Shown: positions 18,436 to 26,061, numbered from the stretch's first letter. The stretch is 64,000 nt of DNA from an uncultured Collinsella sp. (GCA_947002045.1 CAMQJB010000005.1:7849-71848), one strand, 5' to 3'. A program made the numbers and translations. Notes: a model not told the origin generated them from the letters alone.

Positions 18436-19466
18436 GAGCTCACGCCCTCCTGAGCGCTAATTCTAAGTTGGATGTATTCGACCTTATTGCCGATCTGCTC
18501 GTCGGCATTGTTGTACAGCGCCGAGCAGATGGCGGTGTCGCTGAAGGACATGCCGGCCGAAACCGCAGGAGCGTTGGCAGCACTTGTGCCGTTTGCCGCA
18601 CCATAGAAGTAGTTCGCTTTATGCTCGTTCATGTCCGCCTGCAGAGCGCCGTAGTCAGACTTTGCGTCGCCCGCCGCCGCAAACAGATTCTTGTAGTAAT
18701 TCGTGTTGCCGGTAAGGACGAAGTTCTGAAAGTACTCCGGCCATACCCAGTACAGATTGATGGTGACGGGCTTGTTCGTTGGCTTGGCCTCATCGCCGTT
18801 TTCGCAAAATTCGCTCTTGTCAATCCTGATCTTGCTATCAACCACGCGGCCCGAGTAATAGCCGTTCTCGCAGCTCGTAAAGAACAGTACATGGCCCTTA
18901 ACCAAGCCAAGAAGCACCTCGGCCTCGGGCGCCAGCGTTCCCCCGTCCCCAACAGCGCCAACAATGTTCGTGACCTTAAGCAAGCGCGACAGATTGATCG
19001 TGACCCCGTCCAGGTCACTCACCAGCGGCTTCACCGTAAATGTAATCTTGCCGCGAGCACCCGGATACAGAGAGCCCGCGGTCTCGTTGTTCAGGTTGGA
19101 GCCGAGCGTTACCGTCATGGCGTCGGTCGTATCCAAGCCATCGATGGCATCCTTTTCCTCGGGCGTGCGCTCGGAGCGCTCGTAATAGCCCACGTGCGCG
19201 CCGGACTCACCCTCGCCCGCGGCGGTCAGCGTGTACCGATCCGCCTTCGCCCCGATCGTACTCCCCGTGGCGCTCACTCGGTTATTCGCGGCAAACCAGG
19301 CCAGGCATGCAAAGATGGCAACGATGGCGGCCAGCACAAACAGACCGCTCACCAGAAAATCCTTCCAGAAATCCTTGAGAGTCCGCACGTGCTCGTCGGC
19401 AGCTTGACGGTACTCGGCCGCTGTCTTGTGCTGCTGGAGCTCGCTATGTCGGTCCATGCCACTCAT
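18432..19466 (-). CDS. Single-pass membrane protein with extracellular domain, first gene of surface operon
   Basis: The 344-residue protein has a ~37-residue charged cytoplasmic segment, a transmembrane helix (about residues 38-59) ending in CLAWFAANNRVSATG, and an extracellular domain with RGKITFTVKPL and TINLYWVWPEYF. The LAWFxxNxxVSAxG pattern is common in uncharacterised membrane proteins of Clostridia and Coriobacteriia and recalls the post-signal motif of TasA/camelysin-like proteins; that resemblance is recalled knowledge, not a search result. Ser/Gly/Asn-rich regions suggest a secreted beta-sandwich. The gene starts the operon ending with the giant protein and overlaps the next gene by four bases. 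The ATG at 19466 has only a weak ribosome binding site. Confidence 0.6.
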   Translation of the reverse strand: MSGMDRHSELQQHKTAAEYRQAADEHVRTLKDFWKDFLVSGLFVLAAIVAIFACLAWFAANNRVSATGSTIGAKADRYTLTAAGEGESGAHVGYYERSERTPEEKDAIDGLDTTDAMTVTLGSNLNNETAGSLYPGARGKITFTVKPLVSDLDGVTINLSRLLKVTNIVGAVGDGGTLAPEAEVLLGLVKGHVLFFTSCENGYYSGRVVDSKIRIDKSEFCENGDEAKPTNKPVTINLYWVWPEYFQNFVLTGNTNYYKNLFAAAGDAKSDYGALQADMNEHKANYFYGAANGTSAANAPAVSAGMSFSDTAICSALYNNADEQIGNKVEYIQLRISAQEGVSS

Positions 19467-19551
19467 CGCTTACGTTTGCCCTGCTTGCGGGCTTGCCATC
19501 CTTTTCCGCTCGGTCGCGTTTATCCGTTGTTCGCAGGTAGAGAATTCAGGC

Positions 19552-19579
19552 AGAATACAACACCATACGATAAGGTAAA
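19552..19579 (-). promoter_or_regulatory. Possible promoter of the surface operon
   Basis: On the minus strand TTTACC is followed 16 bases later by TATTCT, about 86 bases before the start codon at 19466. The match to sigma-70-type boxes is moderate only. Confidence 0.35.
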
Positions 19580-19645
19580 AGAATAGCATTGACCTGCGGT
19601 TTGCCCCACAACGCAAGCCTTAATGATGTCTTAAAAGTCAAACCC

Positions 19646-19710
19646 TTGGTGCAAGGGGTCAGGTCACTTCGCACCAACATGGTGCAAAAAACCTGACCCC
19701 CTTGCACCAA
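19646..19710. repeat. Palindromic intergenic element, GGGGTCAGGT core
   Basis: Arms TTGGTGCAAGGGGTCAGGT (19646-19664) and its near-perfect inverse (19691-19710, one extra C) enclose a smaller palindrome GCACCAACATGGTGC (19671-19685). It sits between the tail of the ATPase gene and the promoter region of the surface operon. A degraded relative is at 55828-55878. Confidence 0.8.
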
Positions 19711-19749
19711 TCCGTGGCACCGGGCAGCGGACACACGGCGTGCCGCCCC

Positions 19750-21054
19750 TTAACACCCCAACGCGCGCACGGGTATCACGTAGATACCGTCCTCGACCTC
19801 GCGGGCGTACTCACCCACCCCCACAATCACGGCCATAAACTCCGGTTCGCGTGTGCGTGAACGAGGATTTCCACAGACCTTCTTGCGAACGCGCTTGAGG
19901 CTCTCGACGCCGGCGCTCGCTTTATCTTCACTCACCTTAATCTCAAAGGCGGCCCACCGTCCGTCGGCTAGCTGCACGATAGCATCGCACTCAAGGCCCG
20001 AATCGTCGCGATAATAGCGCACGGGCGTGCTATCCAGCAGGTCGAGCGAACGTGCGTAGACCGAAAGGTCGCGTATGACCAAATTCTCAAACACCAGACC
20101 AAATGTCTGCCAGTCGGCAAGCAGCGCCTGCGAGGACATACCTAGCAAGGCGCAAGCAAGGCTCGGATCTGCCAGATAGCGCTTGGGCTTGACGGTAAAG
20201 CGCCGTTTGTCGCGCGCGGCGGGAACCCAACCGGGAACCTCCTCGAGAATAAACATGCCTTTGAGGGCATCCAGGTACCTGCGCACCTTGGTCTCATCGG
20301 CAAACGCTGCGGGTTCCTCCTCGGCACCGAACATATCCATAAGAATCGTTTTATACGTGGTTGCCTGTCCCAGATTGCGCGCGATCGATGCGGAGACTCG
20401 ACGAGCAATATCGGGGTCGAGACCGACCGCCGGGAAGCTGCTCGAAAACGTGGTGTTGAGATATTCGCGGGCGATGAGCTGGGCGTCAGCCGGAACCATA
20501 TCGATCGCCTCGGGCCAGCCGCCGCGGCAAGCGGCTTCGACAAGCCCCGGCGTATCGCCATTGCACCGGCAGGGCTCAAAACGATGCTCAAACAAGCCCG
20601 CCAGGCTCACCTTGCCGTTGGACTCACCTGTCTCGGCAAGCGTCATGGGGTGCATGCGGACGCGGCCGATGCGGCCGGCTCCACTATGCGCGGGCGCCTC
20701 CGCCTTTGAGCCAAACGCAGGCGTGGCGGAACCCGTGAGGATATAGGCGCCGCGCGTACCCCGGGTGCGGTCGACCTCGTGTCTAACGTAGTCCCAAATC
20801 TGGGGAACGCGCTGCCACTCATCGATAATATGCGGACGGTCTCCCAGCAACATCATCGCCGGGTCGGCACGCGCGAGGTCGAGATTCTCGTCGACATACG
20901 AGGCGGACGCCCCGTGCTCGAGCGCGGCCCACGTCTTGCCGCACCACTTGGTGCCCGCAATCTCGACCGCGCCAAAGACACGAAGGTAGCGCTCGATTTG
21001 CGCATCCACGATACGTGGGATGTATCCGTCCCGATGTAGCCTCTCGCCTGCCAT
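19750..21054 (-). CDS. AAA-type ATPase with DUF4143-like C-terminus
   Basis: The 434-residue protein has a Walker A motif GTKWCGKTW (about residues 34-42), a Walker B-like segment RPHIIDEWQ and a sensor-type segment AYILTGSATPAF, the layout of the ATP-binding/DUF4143 family. The C-terminal third contains SGLECDAIVQL followed by WAAFEIKV, a D-x(n)-E-x-K arrangement like PD-(D/E)xK nuclease folds. Family members are widespread, often patchily distributed, and have no settled function; roles in phage defence or as mobile genes are only suspected. No partner gene is adjacent. Upstream of the ATG lies a 23-bp-period repeat array that may control it. Confidence 0.8.
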   Translation of the reverse strand: MAGERLHRDGYIPRIVDAQIERYLRVFGAVEIAGTKWCGKTWAALEHGASASYVDENLDLARADPAMMLLGDRPHIIDEWQRVPQIWDYVRHEVDRTRGTRGAYILTGSATPAFGSKAEAPAHSGAGRIGRVRMHPMTLAETGESNGKVSLAGLFEHRFEPCRCNGDTPGLVEAACRGGWPEAIDMVPADAQLIAREYLNTTFSSSFPAVGLDPDIARRVSASIARNLGQATTYKTILMDMFGAEEEPAAFADETKVRRYLDALKGMFILEEVPGWVPAARDKRRFTVKPKRYLADPSLACALLGMSSQALLADWQTFGLVFENLVIRDLSVYARSLDLLDSTPVRYYRDDSGLECDAIVQLADGRWAAFEIKVSEDKASAGVESLKRVRKKVCGNPRSRTREPEFMAVIVGVGEYAREVEDGIYVIPVRALGC

Positions 21055-21113
21055 GAGCCACCCCCGCAGATTTCCAGTTCCTGCTTTCTGATTCTTCTAT
21101 TCCACTGTAGCAA

Positions 21114-21217
21114 ATTCGGATTTTCGGGTGGTTGCGATTCGGATTTTCGTGTTCATATAATTCGGATTTTCCTGTTCTAAGGATTCGGATTTTCGGATGC
21201 ATAAGATTCGGATTTTC
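21114..21217. repeat. Five copies of ATTCGGATTTTC at exact 23-bp spacing
   Basis: The 12-mer ATTCGGATTTTC starts at 21114, 21137, 21160, 21183 and 21206, each copy perfect and separated by 11 variable bases. The period is not a multiple of three and the block lies upstream of the ATPase start at 21054, so it is not coding. Phased protein binding at about two helical turns is a plausible role. Confidence 0.9.
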
Positions 21218-21250
21218 TGAATCCACTGGTCAGGGGTACCTCTTATCGAC

Positions 21251-21286
21251 AAAAAGGCAGGGAACACCGATACGGCACTCCCCGCC
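21251..21286 (-). terminator. Rho-independent terminator after the flavin oxidoreductase gene
   Basis: On the minus strand GGCGGGGAGTGCCG pairs with CGGTGTTCCCTGCC with a few mismatches and is followed by TTTTT. It begins 27 bases after the stop at 21313. Confidence 0.75.
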
Positions 21287-21312
21287 CACTCAATACGCGA
21301 TAGCTTTCTCGA

Positions 21313-23343
21313 CTACAGCTCGTTGGCCGCGTGATATGCCGTGCGGATGGCGCTGGCAATGTCGGCGGTGCGCTCGCCCGAGCAGTCGCCCACGCAGGTC
21401 ACGGGCACCGTCACGCCGTCCAGGTCAAACGCGTTGGCCTTGGAACCCACGGCCATCACCACGTAATCGCAGGCGATCTTCACCGGCTCCCCGGCGCCGT
21501 CCTCGGTGGTGCGCCTGGCCTCCACGCCCTCGTCGGTAATGGCGGTCAGGCGGGTCTTCACGTGCTGCTCCACGTTGTGCTCGGCAAAGTCGCTCATGAT
21601 CAGCGGCAGAATGGTCTCGGACTCGCCCGCGGCAATCTTGTCGAGCATCTCCACGATCGCCACCTCGCAGCCGTGCTGCAGCAGGTACTCGGCAGTCTCG
21701 GTGCCCACCAGGCCGCCGCCAATGACGGCGACGCGGCCCGTAAGCTCCACCTTGCCGGCCAGCACGTCCCAGCTCGAGACGACCTTGTCCGAATCGGCAC
21801 CCGGAACGGGGATGACCACGTCGTGCGCGCCCACGGCCACAATCGCGGCATCGGCGGCGTTGAGGTCCTCAGCGGTAGCGGCATGGTTGAGCTCGACCTT
21901 CACACCCAGGCCGGGCAGAATCTTCTCGTAGTACTCGACCGAGCGCATGATCTCGTCCTTGCGCGGAGGCGCGGCCGCCAGCACAATCTGGCCGCCCAGA
22001 TGATCGCTCGCCTCGTAGACGGTCACGTCGTAACCGCGCTTGGCCGCCACGCGCGCGGCCTCCAGGCCGGCAATACCGCCGCCCACCACGGCGATCTTCT
22101 TGTCGCCCTCGCCCGGCTTAATGGCGATGGTCGCCTCGTCGCCGTTCTCGGCATTAAGCACGCACGAGATGTACTTGCGGTTTTGAATCGCGTCGACACA
22201 GCCCTTATTGCAGTTGAGGCACTCGCGAATGGGCTCGCCCGTGGCGGCCTTCAGCGCAATGTCGGGGTCGCACATGAGCGAGCGGCCATAGGCGACGATG
22301 TCGGCAGAGCCATCCTCCAGGATCTTCTCGCCGGCCTCGACCGAGACCACGCGGCCGACGGTTGCCACCGGCACGGAGACCAGGGCCTTGACGCGCTCGG
22401 CCACGGGCAGCGTCCAGTTGTAGGGCATGGCGCCCATGGGCGGAATGGTGTCGCCCATGTTGCCGGTGTGATTTGCCTGTGCAACCTGGATCATGTCGAT
22501 GCCCGCGCTCTCGAGCAGCTTGGCAAACTCGCAGGCCTCGTCGGGCTGCAGGCCGCCCTTACCGCGCGGCGTGCCGTCGGGGTTCTCCATGATCACGGGG
22601 AGCTTGTACTCCACCATCAGCTGCGGCGCGGCTTCCTTAATGGCAGCGACGACCTCGAGCGCATAGCGAACGCGGTTCTCGAACGAGCCACCGTACTCGT
22701 CGGTGCGCTTGTTGAGGATGGCCGAGCACAGCGAACCCACCAGGCGGTCGCCGTGGACCTCGATGGCGTCGATTCCGGCCTGCTGCGCGCGAGCGGCCGA
22801 GGCAGCGATAGCCTCCTTGATCTGGGTGAGCTGCTCTACGCTCGCCTCGTTCACGAAGTGCTGCATGTCGTGGTGCAGCTTGGCATAGGCCTGTTTGCGG
22901 ATCTCGTTGGACTCGGCCATCTTGGCGGCAAAGGTCTCCTCGTCGCCGGCAGCCTTGGCCTCCTGCGCGGCCTTGGCGGCAGCCATGGAACCCATGACCA
23001 TGCGGCCGACACCGGGCACGTCGTACTCGGGGTGGAACAGCTGCAGCGCAATCTTGGCGCCGTGCTTGTGGACGGCGTCGGCCAGTGCCTTAAACGTGGG
23101 GATCTGGGCGTCGGTCGCCAGCTTGGGCGTGGGGCTCGCGGTCATGACGGGAGCGACGTCGCCGATGACGATGTAGCTCACGCCGCCACGGGCCAGGCGC
23201 TCGTAAAAAGCCAGGCTGCGCTCGCCAATGGAGCCGTCACGCTCCTCGTAGCCGGTGGTCAGCGGCGGAAACATAATGCGGTTCTTGAGCTCAAGGGGGC
23301 CAACCGTAATGGGCTGGAGCAGCTTGGATGCAGGTGCGGTCAT
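21313..23343 (-). CDS. Old Yellow Enzyme-family NADH:flavin oxidoreductase (2,4-dienoyl-CoA reductase/enoate reductase type)
   Basis: This 676-residue three-domain flavoenzyme reduces activated C=C bonds using FMN, a [4Fe-4S] cluster and FAD/NAD(P)H. Residues ~1-370 are an OYE TIM barrel (KNRIMFPPLTTGY; NKRTDEYGGSFENR). The cluster motif CLNCNKGC followed by a cysteine in YISCVLNAENG lies around residue 365-385. Residues ~390-676 are a pyridine nucleotide-disulfide reductase fold with two dinucleotide sites (VVGGGIAGLEAA and VIGGGLVGTETA). The size and order match FadH, BaiCD/BaiH-like and enoate reductases; the substrate cannot be told from sequence. The ATG at 23343 is preferred over 23349 because AGAGAGGA then sits at good spacing. 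It is monocistronic, with its own terminator. Confidence 0.9.
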   Translation of the reverse strand: MTAPASKLLQPITVGPLELKNRIMFPPLTTGYEERDGSIGERSLAFYERLARGGVSYIVIGDVAPVMTASPTPKLATDAQIPTFKALADAVHKHGAKIALQLFHPEYDVPGVGRMVMGSMAAAKAAQEAKAAGDEETFAAKMAESNEIRKQAYAKLHHDMQHFVNEASVEQLTQIKEAIAASAARAQQAGIDAIEVHGDRLVGSLCSAILNKRTDEYGGSFENRVRYALEVVAAIKEAAPQLMVEYKLPVIMENPDGTPRGKGGLQPDEACEFAKLLESAGIDMIQVAQANHTGNMGDTIPPMGAMPYNWTLPVAERVKALVSVPVATVGRVVSVEAGEKILEDGSADIVAYGRSLMCDPDIALKAATGEPIRECLNCNKGCVDAIQNRKYISCVLNAENGDEATIAIKPGEGDKKIAVVGGGIAGLEAARVAAKRGYDVTVYEASDHLGGQIVLAAAPPRKDEIMRSVEYYEKILPGLGVKVELNHAATAEDLNAADAAIVAVGAHDVVIPVPGADSDKVVSSWDVLAGKVELTGRVAVIGGGLVGTETAEYLLQHGCEVAIVEMLDKIAAGESETILPLIMSDFAEHNVEQHVKTRLTAITDEGVEARRTTEDGAGEPVKIACDYVVMAVGSKANAFDLDGVTVPVTCVGDCSGERTADIASAIRTAYHAANEL

Positions 23344-23485
23344 GGACATTCCTCTCTTGTAGACGCGGCGGCGATGGTGCCGCGTAGTTGTCTAGAGGAT
23401 ATGGCATGAGAGCACGGCGGCACAACGAAAATCGGCGAATATCAGGTGACGGCAGGTGGATGGAGCGGGACGGCCCGTCGGTTCG

Positions 23486-23942
23486 TCTCAATCTGTAACA
23501 GTTACTCGGCAAAAACCGGGTCTTACTGTTACAGATCAAGACAAACGGGAGCGGTCCGTCGGAAAATCTCGATCTGTAACACTTACAGACCAAAAACGAC
23601 CCTAGATGTTGCAAATCGAGACGAACAAATTCGGTCCGACCAAACATCTCAATCTGTAACATCTAGGCCCACTTTTGGCCCCTACCTGTTACAGATCGGG
23701 ACAACGGGAACCGTCCCAACAAAATGTCTCGATCTGTAACATCCATCGGCCAAAAACGACCCCAGGTGTTACAGATCAAGACAAACCAAACCGGGCTTCC
23801 GAATAATCTTGATCTGTAACAATTAGACGACAAAAATCACTCCTCGTGTTACAGATTTAGACAAACGCGGCCCAAACCGCCGGTATATCTCGATCTGTAA
23901 CACCTAGCCGCCCAAATCGGGTCTTGGTGTTACAGATCGAGA
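23486..23942. repeat. Six-unit array of 55-bp palindromes at 80-81-bp period
   Basis: Each unit has a 15-bp arm TCTCGATCTGTAACA, 25-26 variable bases and the inverse arm TGTTACAGATCGAGA, then a 25-26-bp linker. Units start at 23486, 23567, 23647, 23727, 23807 and 23888. The arms are nearly invariant; the loops drift round a weak consensus with CCAAAAACGA, and the linkers round CAAACGGGA..GGTCC. A partial linker precedes unit 1 from 23462. The array lies between the promoter side of the flavin oxidoreductase gene and the tRNA terminator. No gene is seen in 23350-23993. Related arrays are at 39253 and 46254. Confidence 0.95.
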
Positions 23943-23993
23943 TCTTTGATTGAGAGGCTGAGAATTGAACCGAAGAAACGATCCCGGGATAAC

Positions 23994-24020
23994 AAAAAAC
24001 TCGCCGGCTAGGCCGACGAG
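23994..24020 (-). terminator. Rho-independent terminator of initiator tRNA gene
   Basis: On the minus strand CTCGTCGGC-CTA-GCCGGCGAG is followed by six T, 11 bases past the tRNA CCA end. Confidence 0.85.
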
Positions 24021-24031
24021 CTGCAAGTTCT

Positions 24032-24108
24032 TGGTCGCGGGGGCAGGATTTGAACCTACGACCTCCGGGTTATGAGCCCGGCGAGCTACCAGACTGCTCC
24101 ACCCCGCA
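24032..24108 (-). tRNA. Initiator tRNA-Met (CAT anticodon), CCA encoded
   Basis: The 77-nt minus-strand sequence folds as a complete cloverleaf with anticodon CAT in loop CTCATAA. The anticodon stem ends in the three consecutive G:C pairs (GGG/CCC) that mark initiator tRNAs; D-loop AGCAGTCTGGTAGC and T-loop TTCAAAT are normal. The acceptor has seven positions GCGGGG plus a first-position U facing G72, then A73 and an encoded CCA. Most bacterial initiators have a C1:A72 mismatch there, so the U:G wobble is a variant. Confidence 0.95.
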
Positions 24109-24262
24109 ATGTCTGGGCGCCTCATGTGCGCAAGGAAGAATATTACGTGGGAGTTCGGTAAACGGCAAGGAAAATCTCGTAGAGCATAATTCCTTCATAT
24201 TTAAACCCCTCAGCCCATATCACTGTAACCGAATCGCAGCCGAGCGCCGTCGACGGCGCGTA

Positions 24263-24268
24263 TACAAT
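24263..24268 (+). promoter_or_regulatory. Possible -10 box upstream of coaX
   Basis: TACAAT within TATACAAT lies 37 bases before the coaX start. No convincing -35 box is visible. Confidence 0.35.
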
Positions 24269-24304
24269 AGTGCGCGTCCTTTTATGCCAACACTGGGAGT
24301 AGAC

Positions 24305-25078
24305 ATGCTGCTCGCTATCGATATGGGAAACACGCAGACGGCCATGGGCCTGTTTGACGGAGACGAGCTGGTGCAGTCGTGGCGCATGCCCACCGACCGC
24401 TCCTATACCGCCGACGAGATCCATGTGCGCCTGATGGGTTTCTTTAAGATGTACGGCCTTTCGCTCGACGCGGTCGACGCGATCGCCTTTGCCGGCGTGG
24501 TGCCGCAGCTCTCGCGCGAGTGGCACGCCGTGGCCGACCGCATTGCCGCGGACGCCATCGTCATCGGGCCGCAGACGGCCGCCGTAACCAAGCTGCGCGC
24601 GGCGCGCCCCCAGGCCGTAGGTGCCGATCGCGTCGCCAACGCCGTTGCGGCCGAGACTTTCTACGGCGCGCCGGCAATCGTGGTGGACTTTGGCACCGCG
24701 ACCAATATCGACGTCATCGATGAGGACGGTTATTACATTGGCGGAGCGATCGCGCCGGGCATCCGCATCTCCATGGACGCGCTTGCCGCCCGAGCCGCCA
24801 AGCTCGCCAGCGTGCCGCTCGAGGCGCCCGAGCACGCCATCGGCCGCGACACCGAGGAGTGCATCAAGGTCGGCGCCGTGGTGGGCGCTGCCGCCATGGC
24901 CGAGGGCCTGGTCGCGCGCATGAAGCGCGAGCTGGGCCGCGAGGATGCCACCGTTATCGCCACGGGCGGTCTCGCCGGCATCGTCGCCGATTCGACCGAT
25001 GCCTTCGACGTGGTCGATGGACAGCTCACCATCAAGGGTATCTGCGAAATCTACCGCCGCATGCAGGAGCTGGGGTAA
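24305..25078 (+). CDS. coaX: Type III pantothenate kinase
   Basis: CoaX phosphorylates pantothenate in the first committed step of coenzyme A synthesis, in the cytoplasm. The 257-residue length fits the family. The ASKHA-fold motifs are present: DMGNTQTAMGLF (phosphate 1, residues ~6-17), GADRVANAVAA, VVDFGTATNIDVI and GGAIAPGIRIS, with a C-terminal ATGGLAG glycine motif. The ATG at 24305 is chosen because GGGAG lies five bases upstream; an in-frame ATG at 24284 would add seven residues and lacks a good ribosome binding site. It stands alone, divergent from the tRNA. Confidence 0.93.
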   Translation: MLLAIDMGNTQTAMGLFDGDELVQSWRMPTDRSYTADEIHVRLMGFFKMYGLSLDAVDAIAFAGVVPQLSREWHAVADRIAADAIVIGPQTAAVTKLRAARPQAVGADRVANAVAAETFYGAPAIVVDFGTATNIDVIDEDGYYIGGAIAPGIRISMDALAARAAKLASVPLEAPEHAIGRDTEECIKVGAVVGAAAMAEGLVARMKRELGREDATVIATGGLAGIVADSTDAFDVVDGQLTIKGICEIYRRMQELG

Positions 25079-25137
25079 GACGGGGCTTAAGTCGAGCACG
25101 CCCGATGTCACAGCCCCCGCAAACGTTCGCCAAGCCC

Positions 25138-25174
25138 ATTCCTCAAAACCGAAAAATTTTCAATTTTGAGGAAT
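25138..25174. repeat. Palindrome ATTCCTCAAAA type, copy 1
   Basis: Arms ATTCCTCAAAACCGAAAA and TTTTCAATTTTGAGGAAT (two mismatches) form a hairpin 60 bases after coaX. A second copy lies 82 bases further on. On the plus strand it could also serve as a terminator for coaX, though there is no T run. Confidence 0.8.
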
Positions 25175-25219
25175 AGAGACTCCTCGAATACGCCCAGTAC
25201 AGCGATATCGTGCATGTTT

Positions 25220-25262
25220 CCTATTCCTCAAAAACGAAATTTTTTCAGTTTTGAGGAATAGG
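25220..25262. repeat. Palindrome ATTCCTCAAAA type, copy 2
   Basis: Arms CCTATTCCTCAAAAACGAAA and TTTCAGTTTTGAGGAATAGG (two mismatches) repeat the element at 25138. The two copies share the arms while the DNA between them is unrelated. Confidence 0.8.
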
Positions 25263-25289
25263 ACCGAGATGCCGCGCTACGGTCACACA

Positions 25290-25323
25290 GAAGCCCTCCC
25301 CGGTGCAGGCCGAAGAGGGCTTC
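25290..25323. terminator. Hairpin between coaX and the biotin-ligase-like gene
   Basis: GAAGCCCTC and GAGGGCTTC form a perfect 9-bp stem with a 16-base loop between two convergent genes. There is no strong T run on either strand, so termination is only probable. Confidence 0.5.
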
Positions 25324-25359
25324 GTTGTCATCGTTATCTTTGAGCGCTGACGCCCCGCG

Positions 25360-26061
25360 CTACAGCCCGCGAATGCGCACGGCCTCGGGCGGAAACTCCT
25401 GCTCGCCGGCATCGGTCTTGATGGTCGCACGGCCCCAGATGTCCAGGCCCGCAAACACACCGACCGCAAGCGGCAAACCGCTGGGCGACACCGCCGCAAC
25501 TTGGCGACCGAGCAGCGGCACCATGTCGAAGTACTCGCCCAGCACGGGGGCCAGCGGACCTGCGGCGCCCTGCGGCGTGTTGGCAACAGCCGCCCAGGCG
25601 TCCACGCGGGTCAGCACGGCGGCAGCCAACTCCTCGACCAGCGCTTCGTCGGCCGCATCCACACCGAGCTCGCTCAGCGCCGAACGTTCAATATCCACCG
25701 TCACGGCACCGAACATGCCCGCAGCACCGGCGCCGCCGTTGACGGCGACGCGCGCGAACGACGTCTCGAACGCGGGCGCGCCGCACACGATATTGCTCGG
25801 CCACTCAATGCCCACCTTGCCGGCAAGGTCCAGGCCCGGCGTCGACGCCGTGCCCACCAGCGCGTCCATCATGCCCATCGCCGCCACAAACGGCAGGCCG
25901 TGGAAGGCATGCATATTCACGTCCGGGCGCACGACCAGCGAAAACGTCAACGACGTCTCGCCCGCGCTCCAAGCGCACCAGCCCGCGGACATGCCCTCGC
26001 GGCCCGCATCGCGCGCGGCGTCAAGTTCGGTACCGGCGGCTACAGCATTCATCTCAATCAT
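25360..26061 (-). CDS. Biotin protein ligase-like protein (BirA family, divergent)
   Basis: The 233-residue protein has the fold signature of biotin/lipoate ligases: SAGWCAWSAGETSLTFSLVVRP matches the region after the biotin-binding loop, and VGIEWPSNIV matches KWPNDI. However the normally invariant GRGRRGR loop reads GREGMSA, the lysine before WPND is glutamate, and the K..GILxE segment is replaced by FETSFARVAVNG. There is no N-terminal helix-turn-helix, so it would not be a repressor. It may be a divergent ligase or a protein that binds rather than transfers biotin. The ATG directly abuts the folP-folK stop (TAGATG), so it belongs to that operon. Confidence 0.65.
   Translation of the reverse strand: MIEMNAVAAGTELDAARDAGREGMSAGWCAWSAGETSLTFSLVVRPDVNMHAFHGLPFVAAMGMMDALVGTASTPGLDLAGKVGIEWPSNIVCGAPAFETSFARVAVNGGAGAAGMFGAVTVDIERSALSELGVDAADEALVEELAAAVLTRVDAWAAVANTPQGAAGPLAPVLGEYFDMVPLLGRQVAAVSPSGLPLAVGVFAGLDIWGRATIKTDAGEQEFPPEAVRIRGL

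Noticed and set aside
23291..23739. Open reading frames running through the palindrome array on both strands
   Set aside because: The 80-bp period breaks the frame from unit to unit and the peptides have no family resemblance or ribosome binding site.
23486..23942. CRISPR array
   Set aside because: The 15-mers alternate in orientation, the intervals follow a loose consensus instead of being unique, and no cas gene is in the window.
23486..23942. Integron attC sites
   Set aside because: No cassette genes lie between the hairpins and no integrase gene is seen; units are identical in length with nothing inserted.
24050..24304. Longer coaX start
   Set aside because: It would translate the antisense of the tRNA; the ATG at 24305 has a proper ribosome binding site and fits the family N-terminus.
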